From Bacillus mobilis (GTDB lineage Bacteria > Bacillota > Bacilli > Bacillales > Bacillaceae_G): DNA of 64,000 nt. Shown in pieces: positions 47,887 to 55,185 of the stretch (position 1 is its first letter; each line of letters starts with the position of its first letter). The notes under the pieces were generated by a model. The model did not search any database. It was not told the origin of the DNA and saw only the letters and a program-made list of their open reading frames with translations. The position numbers and the translations under genes were made by a program. Location: the NCBI RefSeq assembly GCF_001884045.1, contig NZ_MACF01000123.1:171353-235352 (forward strand). Direction: 5' to 3'.

Positions 47887-48069
47887 TTAATTTTTTGAAT
47901 TTAAATCTTCAGTTTCAGTGTGATCAGCATCTTCAATAGTAGTTTCTGGCATTCCATATAAGCCGTTCATTGCTTGTTCTTCGATATTAAGATTTGCAGT
48001 ATTATCATTTTGAATAGGTGTAGCGTTTTCGGTAACAGTTTCTTTTTTATTTACATTTTTGTTATTCAT
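47887..48069 (-). CDS. small acidic hypothetical protein (DUF4021-like)
   Basis: A 60-residue, highly polar protein, rich in Asn, Thr and Glu, with one notable motif EEQAMNGLYGMPE near residues 30-42. It resembles DUF4021-type small Bacillus proteins, though I am not certain. A strong GGAGG ribosome binding site lies seven bases before the ATG, supporting expression. It is convergent with mmpL, whose hairpin also serves as its terminator. It looks intrinsically disordered; function is unknown. Confidence 0.6.
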   Translation of the reverse strand: MNNKNVNKKETVTENATPIQNDNTANLNIEEQAMNGLYGMPETTIEDADHTETEDLNSKN

Positions 48070-48208
48070 GTAGGCATCCTCCGAATTTCATTTGATTTAT
48101 TTATAGTATGTGGATGTATTTCTAGAAATATGTGAACGGATTTTTGCAGATGTTATATAATTAAATAAAAACTTGGGGATAAATTTAAATTGAAAGGAGT
48201 GAAAAATT

Positions 48209-48238
48209 GTGGTGAGAACAAGAAAGTTAGCCTTCTAA
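48209..48238 (+). CDS. cat leader peptide (translational attenuator)
   Basis: A nine-codon ORF, GTG GTG AGA ACA AGA AAG TTA GCC.. to TAA, reads MVRTRKLAF. It has its own ribosome binding site GAAAGGAGTG with nine bases of spacing. The peptide resembles the published inducible cat-86 leader (MVKTDKISS). Its last four codons form the 5' arm of the hairpin that buries the cat ribosome binding site. A ribosome stalled at codon 6 (48224-48226) would open this hairpin. Confidence 0.75.
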   Translation: MVRTRKLAF

Positions 48239-48262
48239 AATAAAATGAAATTTTAGGAGGCT
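48229..48262 (+). promoter_or_regulatory. RBS-sequestering hairpin of the cat attenuator
   Basis: AGCCTTCTAAAAT (48229-48241) pairs with ATTTTAGGAGGCT (48250-48262) over 13 base pairs, one G-T pair included. The 3' arm contains the cat Shine-Dalgarno AGGAGG (48255-48260). Thus cat is silent until a stalled leader ribosome melts the stem. Confidence 0.8.
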
Positions 48263-48268
48263 ATTAAA

Positions 48269-48919
48269 ATGAGGTTTCATATAATTGACAGAGAAAATTG
48301 GAATAGAGAGCAGTATTTTGAACATTATTTAAAGTTGAAATGTACGTTTAGTGTGACTGTGAATGTTGATATTACGAGGTTATTAAAGGAATTACATCAA
48401 AAGGGAATAAAATTTTATCCCGTTTTTATTTATTTAATTTCTAGAGTAATAAATAATCATAAAGAATTTCGAACATGTTTGAACGATGAAGGAGTTTTAG
48501 GCTATTGGGAGGAAATGATACCAAGTTATACAATCTTCCATAAAGATGATAAGTCTTTTTCAAGTATATGGACGGATTATTCTAGTGATTTCCATATTTT
48601 CTATAAAAATTACGAAGAAGATATGAGATGCTATACTAATTTGCATGGTCTCTTCACGAAAGAGAATATGCCGCCAAATGTTTTTCCGATTTCTAGCATA
48701 CCTTGGGCTAGTTTTACTGGATTTAATCTAAATATTAATAATGATGGTGATTTTCTATTACCGATTATAACTTGTGGGAAATATTTTAATGAAGAGAATA
48801 AGGTTATGCTACCAGTTTCATTGCAAGTTCATCATTCGGTTTGTGATGGATATCATGCGAGTCGATTTATAGAGGATTTACAGAAGTTAAGTAATAGTTG
48901 TAACGAGTGGCTTAAGTAA
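48269..48919 (+). CDS. cat: chloramphenicol acetyltransferase (CatA type)
   Basis: A 216-residue type A chloramphenicol acetyltransferase, which transfers acetyl from acetyl-CoA to the 3-hydroxyl of chloramphenicol. The catalytic motif HHSVCDGYHASRF is complete, with His189 the catalytic base and Asp193 its structural partner. Other landmarks are FYPVFIYLISRVIN, EFRTCL and FPISSIPWASFTGFNLN. The length is typical (213-220). Start ATG 48269 lies eight bases after AGGAGG. It is controlled by the leader/hairpin just upstream. Codon use is like the neighbours, so recent transfer is not obvious. Confidence 0.93.
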   Translation: MRFHIIDRENWNREQYFEHYLKLKCTFSVTVNVDITRLLKELHQKGIKFYPVFIYLISRVINNHKEFRTCLNDEGVLGYWEEMIPSYTIFHKDDKSFSSIWTDYSSDFHIFYKNYEEDMRCYTNLHGLFTKENMPPNVFPISSIPWASFTGFNLNINNDGDFLLPIITCGKYFNEENKVMLPVSLQVHHSVCDGYHASRFIEDLQKLSNSCNEWLK

Positions 48920-48974
48920 TTTTTATTCTTTAATGAGAATAGGTTTTGTTATTTAATAGATAAAGTAGAAAATA

Positions 48975-49017
48975 AAAAAGAAGAGCATCTGTATATTTAC
49001 AGGTGCTCTTCTTTTTT
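48975..49017 (+). terminator. cat terminator
   Basis: The hairpin AAAAGAAGAGCATCTGTA/TTACAGGTGCTCTTCTTTT with a T-tract lies about 60 bases after the stop. Confidence 0.85.
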
Positions 49018-49158
49018 ACATTTATACTATTTTCAGGTAGAAAATATAGGTATATTAGTGGTTTAATAGAAAAGAGATTATTATTTTAAAATTTCTCTAT
49101 TTTTAAATAACTATATATGTTGCATAATTTATCGGTTTTAATAGAAGGGGGAAGTAGA

Positions 49159-49686
49159 ATGAAATTTTTACTTATTGAAAAGGATGAAGTTTTAATCAAT
49201 AATATGGGACAGTTATATTGTAAAGCATTTGAGAAAACTAATTTCAATGAAATGATTGAGCGAATTAAAAGACATATAGAATATCCAAATTTTAAAGGTA
49301 TAGTAGCAATTAATGAGGAAAAAGAAGTCGTTGGTTTTACTTATGGTTATCGCTCACTAGAAGGACAGTACTATAATCAATTAATGAGAGAAGCGTTACA
49401 TCTGGAGCAAGTAAATCATTGGCTGCAAGACTGTTTTGAATTTGTAGAGTTAGCAGTGGACCCGAAATATCGAAATGAAGGACTTGGAACAAGATTACAT
49501 AATGAATTATTAGAAGGGATTTCAAATAGAATGGGCATTTTAACAACACAAATAAACAATCAAAAGGCACGTTCGTTATATGAAAGATTAGGTTGGGTGG
49601 ATGTATTAGAGCCATTTCATCCAAGTAAAAATGATGTTCCATATGTAATAATGGGCAAAAATTTAAAAATAAAAGTAAATGGATAA
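49159..49686 (+). CDS. GNAT-family N-acetyltransferase
   Basis: A 175-residue acetyltransferase. Motif A is ELAVDPKYRNEGLGTRLHNELL, with the acetyl-CoA-binding R-N-E-G-L-G-T, and motif B is KARSLYERLGWVDV. Start ATG 49159 follows AGAAGGGGGAAG; the upstream ATG is not supported by a ribosome binding site. The substrate is unknown. It is followed after 51 bases by another GNAT gene on the same strand, suggesting co-transcription. Confidence 0.83.
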   Translation: MKFLLIEKDEVLINNMGQLYCKAFEKTNFNEMIERIKRHIEYPNFKGIVAINEEKEVVGFTYGYRSLEGQYYNQLMREALHLEQVNHWLQDCFEFVELAVDPKYRNEGLGTRLHNELLEGISNRMGILTTQINNQKARSLYERLGWVDVLEPFHPSKNDVPYVIMGKNLKIKVNG

Positions 49687-49737
49687 CTATTTCGTTCACA
49701 AAAGTTATTGGTTTTTAGTAATGAAGGGGAAAATAAA

Positions 49738-50664
49738 ATGGCGATAATTTGTATAGAAAAAGCGACAATTTTAGATACTGTAAAGTTAACAGAAATAATG
49801 GTAAGAACATTTGATGAAGAAGCAAAACGATGGCTATGCGGTCAATGTGATGTAATTGACTATAACATCCAACCACCAGGTTATTCTTCAGTTGAAATGA
49901 TGAAATATTCGATTGAAGAATTGGATTGTTACAAAGTGATAATGGGTGGACAAATAATCGGGGGAATTATAGTTACGATCTCAGGTAAGTCATATGGCCG
50001 AATTGATCGTATTTTTGTAGAGCCTGTTTATCAAGGGAAAGGAATTGGATCAAAAGTTATTAAATTAATAGAAGAGGAATATCCAAGTATAAGGATTTGG
50101 GATCTCGAAACATCTAGTAGACAACGTAATAATCATCATTTTTATAAAAAAATGGGCTATGAAATAATTTTTAAATCTGAAGATGAGTATTGTTATGTAA
50201 AAAGAATAACTGTAGAGTCGGTTGAAGGGAACCTAATGAAGAATAAAGATATGAAAAATAGCCAATACGAAAACTGTAATCTAGCAAATACAGAGTATTA
50301 TCAAGTGAATGCAAAAAACAGTTCATTTGTTGGGAGTAATATAATGTATATGAATATGAGTAATTGTAATGTAAGTCAATCTAAGTTTAGAAATATAAAT
50401 TTTAAAAGCTCTTTATTTGCAGATTTAAATCTTTCTGGTGGTAAATTTAATTTGGTGACATTAGGTGGAGTTCAATTTACAGATACAAGTCTTGGAGAAG
50501 ATAAAAATCCTATTTTATTTAATAGATGTGATTTAGAAGGTAGTACGATAAGTAATAGTAATCTGAAAAATATTGAAATAGAAAATTGTGATATAACTGG
50601 TATGAAAATAAATGGTATTCCAATTGAAAATCTACTTGAGTTATATAATAAAGTAAAAAGTTAA
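49738..50664 (+). CDS. GNAT acetyltransferase fused to pentapeptide-like repeats
   Basis: A 308-residue protein. Residues 1-155 are a GNAT domain (RIFVEPVYQGKGIGSKVIKLI, then HFYKKMGYEIIFKSE). Residues ~170-300 form a series of five-residue units such as NSSFV, NCNVS, QSKFR, NINFK, SSLFA, DLNLS, GGKFN, GVQFT, CDLEG, SNLKN, IEIENCDITG, typical of a right-handed beta-helix. A fusion of these domains is unusual. Start ATG 49738 follows GAAGGGG. The two halves are joined by a KNKDMKN linker. Confidence 0.75.
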   Translation: MAIICIEKATILDTVKLTEIMVRTFDEEAKRWLCGQCDVIDYNIQPPGYSSVEMMKYSIEELDCYKVIMGGQIIGGIIVTISGKSYGRIDRIFVEPVYQGKGIGSKVIKLIEEEYPSIRIWDLETSSRQRNNHHFYKKMGYEIIFKSEDEYCYVKRITVESVEGNLMKNKDMKNSQYENCNLANTEYYQVNAKNSSFVGSNIMYMNMSNCNVSQSKFRNINFKSSLFADLNLSGGKFNLVTLGGVQFTDTSLGEDKNPILFNRCDLEGSTISNSNLKNIEIENCDITGMKINGIPIENLLELYNKVKS

Positions 50665-50761
50665 CCTGTATAAAATATAGATAAGCTGTTCGTAAATTGA
50701 ATATTATGCTGAAATAGTTGTGTAAAAATAACATAAAGAAATAAAGAAGAGAAGGGGTTTC

Positions 50762-50830
50762 ATGCGAGGAACTAGAATGAAGATGTATTGTTATGAATAT
50801 GGAGGGGAGAAAATATGGAGATCAAAGTAA
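50762..50830 (+). CDS. 22-codon ORF overlapping the next GNAT start (doubtful)
   Basis: ATG 50762 follows AGAAGGGG and encodes a 22-residue basic peptide, ending 16 bases inside the next gene (TAA 50828-50830). It could couple translation to the GNAT at 50815, whose GGAGGGGAG site lies within it. No recognisable family. It may be chance. Confidence 0.25.
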   Translation: MRGTRMKMYCYEYGGEKIWRSK

Positions 50831-51327
50831 GAGCGATAGAAATACAAGATGCTAGAGCAATTCATCGTATATGCATACAAAATGATGTTTTACCTTATAT
50901 GGTTTTCTTACCTAGTATGCGTGTAGATGCGATGGAAAATAGAATTCGTAATTTAGCGCCAAATCAATTTGAATTTGTTGCAGAGTATGATGGGGAAGTT
51001 GTTGGATTTGTTGGGTTAACCCAAAGTCCGGGACGTAGATCTCATTCGGGTGATTTATTTATAGGGGTAGATAGTGAATATCATAATAAGGGTATTGGAA
51101 AAGCACTTCTTACAAAAATGCTTGATTTAGCTGATAATTGGTTAATGCTAGAGCGAGTAGAGCTTGGTGTTTTAGAAACGAATCTTAAAGCGAAGTCACT
51201 ATATGAAAAATTCGGATTTGTAGAAGAGGGAGTAAAGATAGGGAATTTGAAGGCTCACGGAAAATTTATTAATGAAATAATGATGAGTCGTTTTAGACCT
51301 GATGGTTTAATCGTACATAACGAATAG
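50815..51327 (+). CDS. GNAT-family N-acetyltransferase (PhnO/YhhY-like)
   Basis: A 170-residue acetyltransferase. Motif A reads IGVDSEYHNKGIGKALLTKMLD, the next strand ERVELGVLETNLKAKSLYEKFGFVEEGVK is the C-terminal motif B and tail. This arrangement is close to YhhY/RimJ-like proteins. The substrate is unknown. It follows GGAGGGGAGAAAAT and is ended by a hairpin. Confidence 0.85.
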   Translation: MEIKVRAIEIQDARAIHRICIQNDVLPYMVFLPSMRVDAMENRIRNLAPNQFEFVAEYDGEVVGFVGLTQSPGRRSHSGDLFIGVDSEYHNKGIGKALLTKMLDLADNWLMLERVELGVLETNLKAKSLYEKFGFVEEGVKIGNLKAHGKFINEIMMSRFRPDGLIVHNE

Positions 51328-51330
51328 TGA

Positions 51331-51361
51331 AAAGCATGACATTATACTGTCATGCTTTTTT
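51331..51361. terminator. terminator between GNAT and EamA genes
   Basis: The hairpin AAAGCATGACA/TGTCATGCTTT has a T-tract on the plus side and lies between convergent genes. Confidence 0.85.
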
Positions 51362-51362
51362 G

Positions 51363-52250
51363 TTAGTTGCGATTCGGCAGTTTTGGGTGCATTAAAAATA
51401 ATGCTAAACCAATAAAAATAATTGCAATGCCTAGTCCTTGTTGTAAAGAAATAGTCTCATTTAATATAAAGTACGCTAGTATACAAGTTCCAATTGTTTC
51501 TCCTAAAATACTCATAGAGATTACAGTAGCGCTCATCCATTTTAATAACCAATTAAATATTGTTTGACCTAAAATTGTAGCAATGAAAGCTAAGCCAATA
51601 AAGCATACCCAAGTTTGCGTAGAGTAATGGATGAAAGATTTTTGCTGCATGTAAGCAAATATACCAAGAAAACAGGCGCTACTTCCATAACTAATTACTG
51701 AATACGGTATAAGTGATAAATCTTTACGAACATGTTGGCTAATGAAAAAATAAGCGGTAATAATTCCGGCCGCAATAAATGCTAAAATATCTCCGTATAA
51801 TGCTTCTCCGCTAATTTGGAAGTCTTGCCATCCGATGACGATACTTCCTGAAATAGCGATGAGGCAACCAGTAACCGCTCCTTTCGTAAATCTCTCTTTA
51901 AATAGAAAGTAACCACCAACCATTGAAAATAAAGGTTGTAACGTTACGATAACTGTAGAACTTGCTACAGAAGTATATTGTAATGATTCAAACCATAGTA
52001 CATAATGTGCAGCTAAAAATAGCCCGGATATGAATCCGAATCCCCATTGTCTTTTTGTTACTGTTTTTAGCTCGTTTCGATTATTTTTATTAAATAGTAA
52101 TAACGGTAATAGAATCAGTGCAGCAAAGAATAATCGATAAAAAGCAACGATAGCCGCAGGAGCGTCTGCTAATTTTACAAAAATTGCTGAAGTTGATAGG
52201 GCGAATACGCCGAAAAATAAGATGCAATATGAAAGAATAGGTGATTTCAA
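51363..52250 (-). CDS. EamA-family (DMT) transporter
   Basis: A 295-residue, ten-helix drug/metabolite transporter with two EamA repeats (STSAIFVKLADAPAAIVAFYR; and the second half from IPYSVISYG). The first helix pair and the central GSIVIG are typical. The substrate is unknown; relatives export amino acids or metabolites. The start is TTG 52250, behind GGAGG. It is divergent from the XRE-cupin regulator, which often controls such an exporter. Confidence 0.83.
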   Translation of the reverse strand: MKSPILSYCILFFGVFALSTSAIFVKLADAPAAIVAFYRLFFAALILLPLLLFNKNNRNELKTVTKRQWGFGFISGLFLAAHYVLWFESLQYTSVASSTVIVTLQPLFSMVGGYFLFKERFTKGAVTGCLIAISGSIVIGWQDFQISGEALYGDILAFIAAGIITAYFFISQHVRKDLSLIPYSVISYGSSACFLGIFAYMQQKSFIHYSTQTWVCFIGLAFIATILGQTIFNWLLKWMSATVISMSILGETIGTCILAYFILNETISLQQGLGIAIIFIGLALFLMHPKLPNRN

Positions 52251-52421
52251 AGTTTGTTCCTCCGATACAATGTTTATTATAATAAACTTAATACGATATA
52301 ATGTACAAAAGTAAGTATATAAGTCCCTAAGACGATAGGAAAGGATTATTTGCTTTTGTTTACTATGTCAGCACAAAGACAGCGAAAGATGCAATATGAT
52401 GGACGAAAGGAAGTTTTTACT

Positions 52422-52982
52422 ATGATCCATGATAGACTCGGACAAACTGTATTAAGTTATCGTAAGAAAAATAATATGACAATTCGTGAATTTGCTGATT
52501 ATGCAGGGATTAGTACGTCACTAATTAGTCAAATTGAAAGAGGACATGCGAATCCTTCTTTAAGTGTATTGGAATTAATTGCGAAAGCATTAAATGTACC
52601 ATTATTTACACTTTTTATTAATGAAATCGATACAGATTCACTTATTTCTAAGAAAAAAGATCGGAAAAAAGTATATCGGGAAAACAATGATCACATTGTA
52701 TATGATGTATTAACACCGGATTTTATGAAAGCTCGTATTGAAATGTTAATGATGGATTTAAATAAACAAGCAAAAACAACGGAAAGTCATTATTCACATG
52801 AAGATAAGGAAGAGATTGCTGTTGTCATGAAAGGAGAAGTGTATGTGGAGTTAGAAGGAAAAGAATATTTTTTAGAAGAAGGCGATGTTGTACGTATTCC
52901 GCCAAATGTGAAACATCGTTTTTTGAATAAAAGTGATGAATCCAATCATATTTTATTTGTATTGACGCCATCTTTAGGATGA
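52422..52982 (+). CDS. XRE-cupin transcriptional regulator
   Basis: A 186-residue regulator with an N-terminal XRE helix-turn-helix (MTIREFADYAGISTSLISQIERGHANPSL) and a C-terminal cupin domain (SHYSHEDKEEIAVVMKGEVYVELEGKEYFLEEGDVVRIPPNVKHRF). Such proteins sense small molecules or metals via the cupin. Start ATG 52422 lies behind AAAGGAAG; the upstream in-frame extension lacks one. It is divergent from the EamA transporter and 34 bases upstream of an unknown gene, probably co-transcribed. Confidence 0.85.
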   Translation: MIHDRLGQTVLSYRKKNNMTIREFADYAGISTSLISQIERGHANPSLSVLELIAKALNVPLFTLFINEIDTDSLISKKKDRKKVYRENNDHIVYDVLTPDFMKARIEMLMMDLNKQAKTTESHYSHEDKEEIAVVMKGEVYVELEGKEYFLEEGDVVRIPPNVKHRFLNKSDESNHILFVLTPSLG

Positions 52983-53016
52983 TTATAAAGTGATTTTTAT
53001 TACGGGGGATAAAAAG

Positions 53017-53964
53017 ATGGAAAATAAAACTGTTTTAAAAGGTGGCCTTTCAATTATTGCTCAATGTAAAAGACAAACAAATGATATTTGGCATGCGCAT
53101 TTTGGAGCAGCTGCAATTGCTAGTTATTTTTTCATAAAAGATAATAATATGGAAAAAGAAATAACTCGTAATATGTATTCCCAAACAAAGAGGATGCTGA
53201 ACAAGCATAATATATGTGAAATTATTGATAGTAAAGAAGAAATTGATTTTCAAAGTGCTGAAAGAATGATTATAAAATCATTGGAACAAACAATAGATGA
53301 ACTTCATTGGGTGGGGCATAATGTCATTTATGCTGCATTAAGTCTATTAGCTATAAAAGAGTTACAAAAATGGGGCGATAATCAAGAGATTGAAGGGATT
53401 ACTAACCTTATATTTTCGTTTCGAAAAACAATTCCTGGTAGATCGTGGATTGGATTTACAACAAAGGAAGTAAAACAATTAAGTATAAAAGAAGAGATAG
53501 AAAGTGAATTAAGAAATCCGGAGCAATTATCTACGTTTATTTTAAAAGAGCTTTCGCAATTTAATATTATTTATAGAGCGGAAGCACACCATGATTTAAT
53601 AGGTCATTTACTTACTTTTTCTCATGCAATTAATATTATGTACGACTTAGGTCATAGAGATATGTTCCAACGAGGGGTACGTCCGCTGTTAAAACTAGTA
53701 TATGTGTTACGTGCTAGTCAAAACTTAACGTCAAATAGTGAAATAACTTTACACTCACCAATAGATTGTTTACCTTTAGTCGAATCTAAACGTGCTCATA
53801 TATTACCAACAGAAAATCAATTTTGGCTAAAAGACTATGGTGCATTTGATTGGGATTTCGGGCATATCTTTAAATTCTCATATAGTTATTTTGATCATAT
53901 TAAGAGAGCTCCAAAATATAAAGATATAACATTAGAGAAATTCCGATTTATTATTAATACATAA
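53017..53964 (+). CDS. His-rich hypothetical protein, co-transcribed with the XRE-cupin gene
   Basis: A 315-residue soluble, mostly helical protein. It contains spaced histidines: WHAH (26, 28), HWVGH (97, 101), HHDLIGH (191, 192, 197), H203 and H213 in DLGHRD. This pattern suggests a helical-bundle metal site, somewhat as in questin-oxidase-like or haem-oxygenase-like proteins, but I recognise no family. Start ATG 53017 follows GGGGGATAAAAAG. It is 34 bases after the XRE-cupin gene with no terminator between, so it may be one operon. Confidence 0.6.
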   Translation: MENKTVLKGGLSIIAQCKRQTNDIWHAHFGAAAIASYFFIKDNNMEKEITRNMYSQTKRMLNKHNICEIIDSKEEIDFQSAERMIIKSLEQTIDELHWVGHNVIYAALSLLAIKELQKWGDNQEIEGITNLIFSFRKTIPGRSWIGFTTKEVKQLSIKEEIESELRNPEQLSTFILKELSQFNIIYRAEAHHDLIGHLLTFSHAINIMYDLGHRDMFQRGVRPLLKLVYVLRASQNLTSNSEITLHSPIDCLPLVESKRAHILPTENQFWLKDYGAFDWDFGHIFKFSYSYFDHIKRAPKYKDITLEKFRFIINT

Positions 53965-54131
53965 TGGAATCTAATAATCTGTATAAAGGGCTAAATTTAA
54001 AATTTCTTTGTTGAAAATATATTATTTTGGAATTTGTAAGATTTTACATGCGTATTTTACTTTTACTAATTATGTAAATAGGCTATACTAAAATACATAC
54101 ATTTTAGTATTGGAGAGAGAAGTAAAACGAC

Positions 54132-54281
54132 ATGGAATTAGTGAAATTGGAAAAAGTCATTGAAATAAAGAAAGAAGAGCTTTTATATTTAGTATCGGAT
54201 TACGGTATTCAACATGAAAAAGTATTGGCATTAAGTCAAGAAATAGACAAATTAATTAATTACTTTATGTTTTTAAAATAA
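54132..54281 (+). CDS. Spo0E-like aspartyl-phosphate phosphatase
   Basis: A 49-residue protein, too short for many gene finders. It contains the hallmark SQEIDKLINYFM near its end, the SxExD/LxL-I motif of the Spo0E family, preceded by a second helix (IEIKKEELLYLVSDYG). Spo0E-type proteins dephosphorylate Spo0A~P and so restrain sporulation. The ribosome binding site is weak: GGAGAGAGAAG, about 12 bases away. A terminator follows immediately. Confidence 0.78.
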   Translation: MELVKLEKVIEIKKEELLYLVSDYGIQHEKVLALSQEIDKLINYFMFLK

Positions 54282-54323
54282 AAAGAACTATGACATGATT
54301 TGAAAATGTTTTAGTTCTTTTTT
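54281..54323 (+). terminator. terminator after the Spo0E-like gene
   Basis: The outer arms AAAAGAACTA/TAGTTCTTTT close a longer imperfect hairpin followed by a T-tract. Confidence 0.7.
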
Positions 54324-54396
54324 ATTTGGAAATTCAGATATAAATTCTATATACTGTTAATTAATAGAATATTCAATTTGAAAGGGGGAGACATGA

Positions 54397-55125
54397 ATGA
54401 TATTACATACGAACATTTCAGGTGAAGGAGAACCAATTGTGCTTTTACATTCTGGAGGTATGACAGGTTTAGTAGAATTCGAAGAGCAGGTAGCATTTTT
54501 TCAAGAAAAAAATTATCAAGTCATTCGTCCTGATTTAAGAGGGCATGGAAAGTCAGGGGGGACATTGGAGAATTATTTCTTACGTTCTGTAAAGGATGTA
54601 CATGATACGTTGGTGCATTTACAAATTGATAGATGTCATATAGCTGGTGTTTCCTTAGGAGGATTAGTCGCTTTATTATTTGCAAAAAACTATCCAGATA
54701 GAGTAAGGACATTAAGTTTTTCAGGTATCTTTCCGGCTAAGAGAGAAAAATGGGAGGAGTCTCAGGAGTATGAAGCGAAGTGTCATCAGCAATTGATGGA
54801 AAATGAAGAAGTTGTAAATTATATGAATCAAATTCATGAAAAAAGTGATTGGAAAGCATTGCTGGAGTCGTGGCAAGTTAAAGATTGGTATCCATTTGAT
54901 GAAACTGGTGAAGTAGCTAATCTTCAAGTACCTACACTGTGTATAGCTGGGGGAGATTCAGAAGATGAAGTTGCAGCTGCTACAACGTTCAAACAATTAA
55001 ACCACAATATACATATTGCTGTAATTCCGTTTGCTGGTCATTTAGTGCATAATGATCAACCGGAAATCTATTCAAATATATTGTCTAATTTCTTACAGAA
55101 TGCACAAGCTGCTAGTCGAATATAA
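54397..55125 (+). CDS. alpha/beta hydrolase
   Basis: A 242-residue alpha/beta hydrolase. The oxyanion-type start is VLLHSGGMTG, the nucleophile is Ser in AGVSLGGLVAL, and the C-terminal catalytic His is in FAGHLVHND. The length and layout match small esterase/lipase-like relatives of epoxide hydrolases. The ribosome binding site is AAGGGGGAG. It precedes hemY by 60 bases, with no clear terminator, so co-transcription is possible. Substrate is unknown. Confidence 0.82.
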   Translation: MILHTNISGEGEPIVLLHSGGMTGLVEFEEQVAFFQEKNYQVIRPDLRGHGKSGGTLENYFLRSVKDVHDTLVHLQIDRCHIAGVSLGGLVALLFAKNYPDRVRTLSFSGIFPAKREKWEESQEYEAKCHQQLMENEEVVNYMNQIHEKSDWKALLESWQVKDWYPFDETGEVANLQVPTLCIAGGDSEDEVAAATTFKQLNHNIHIAVIPFAGHLVHNDQPEIYSNILSNFLQNAQAASRI

Positions 55126-55185
55126 GGACTTTTGGGTATAATAATAAAGGAATTATTAATTGTATCGGTTAGGAGCGCAGCACAT

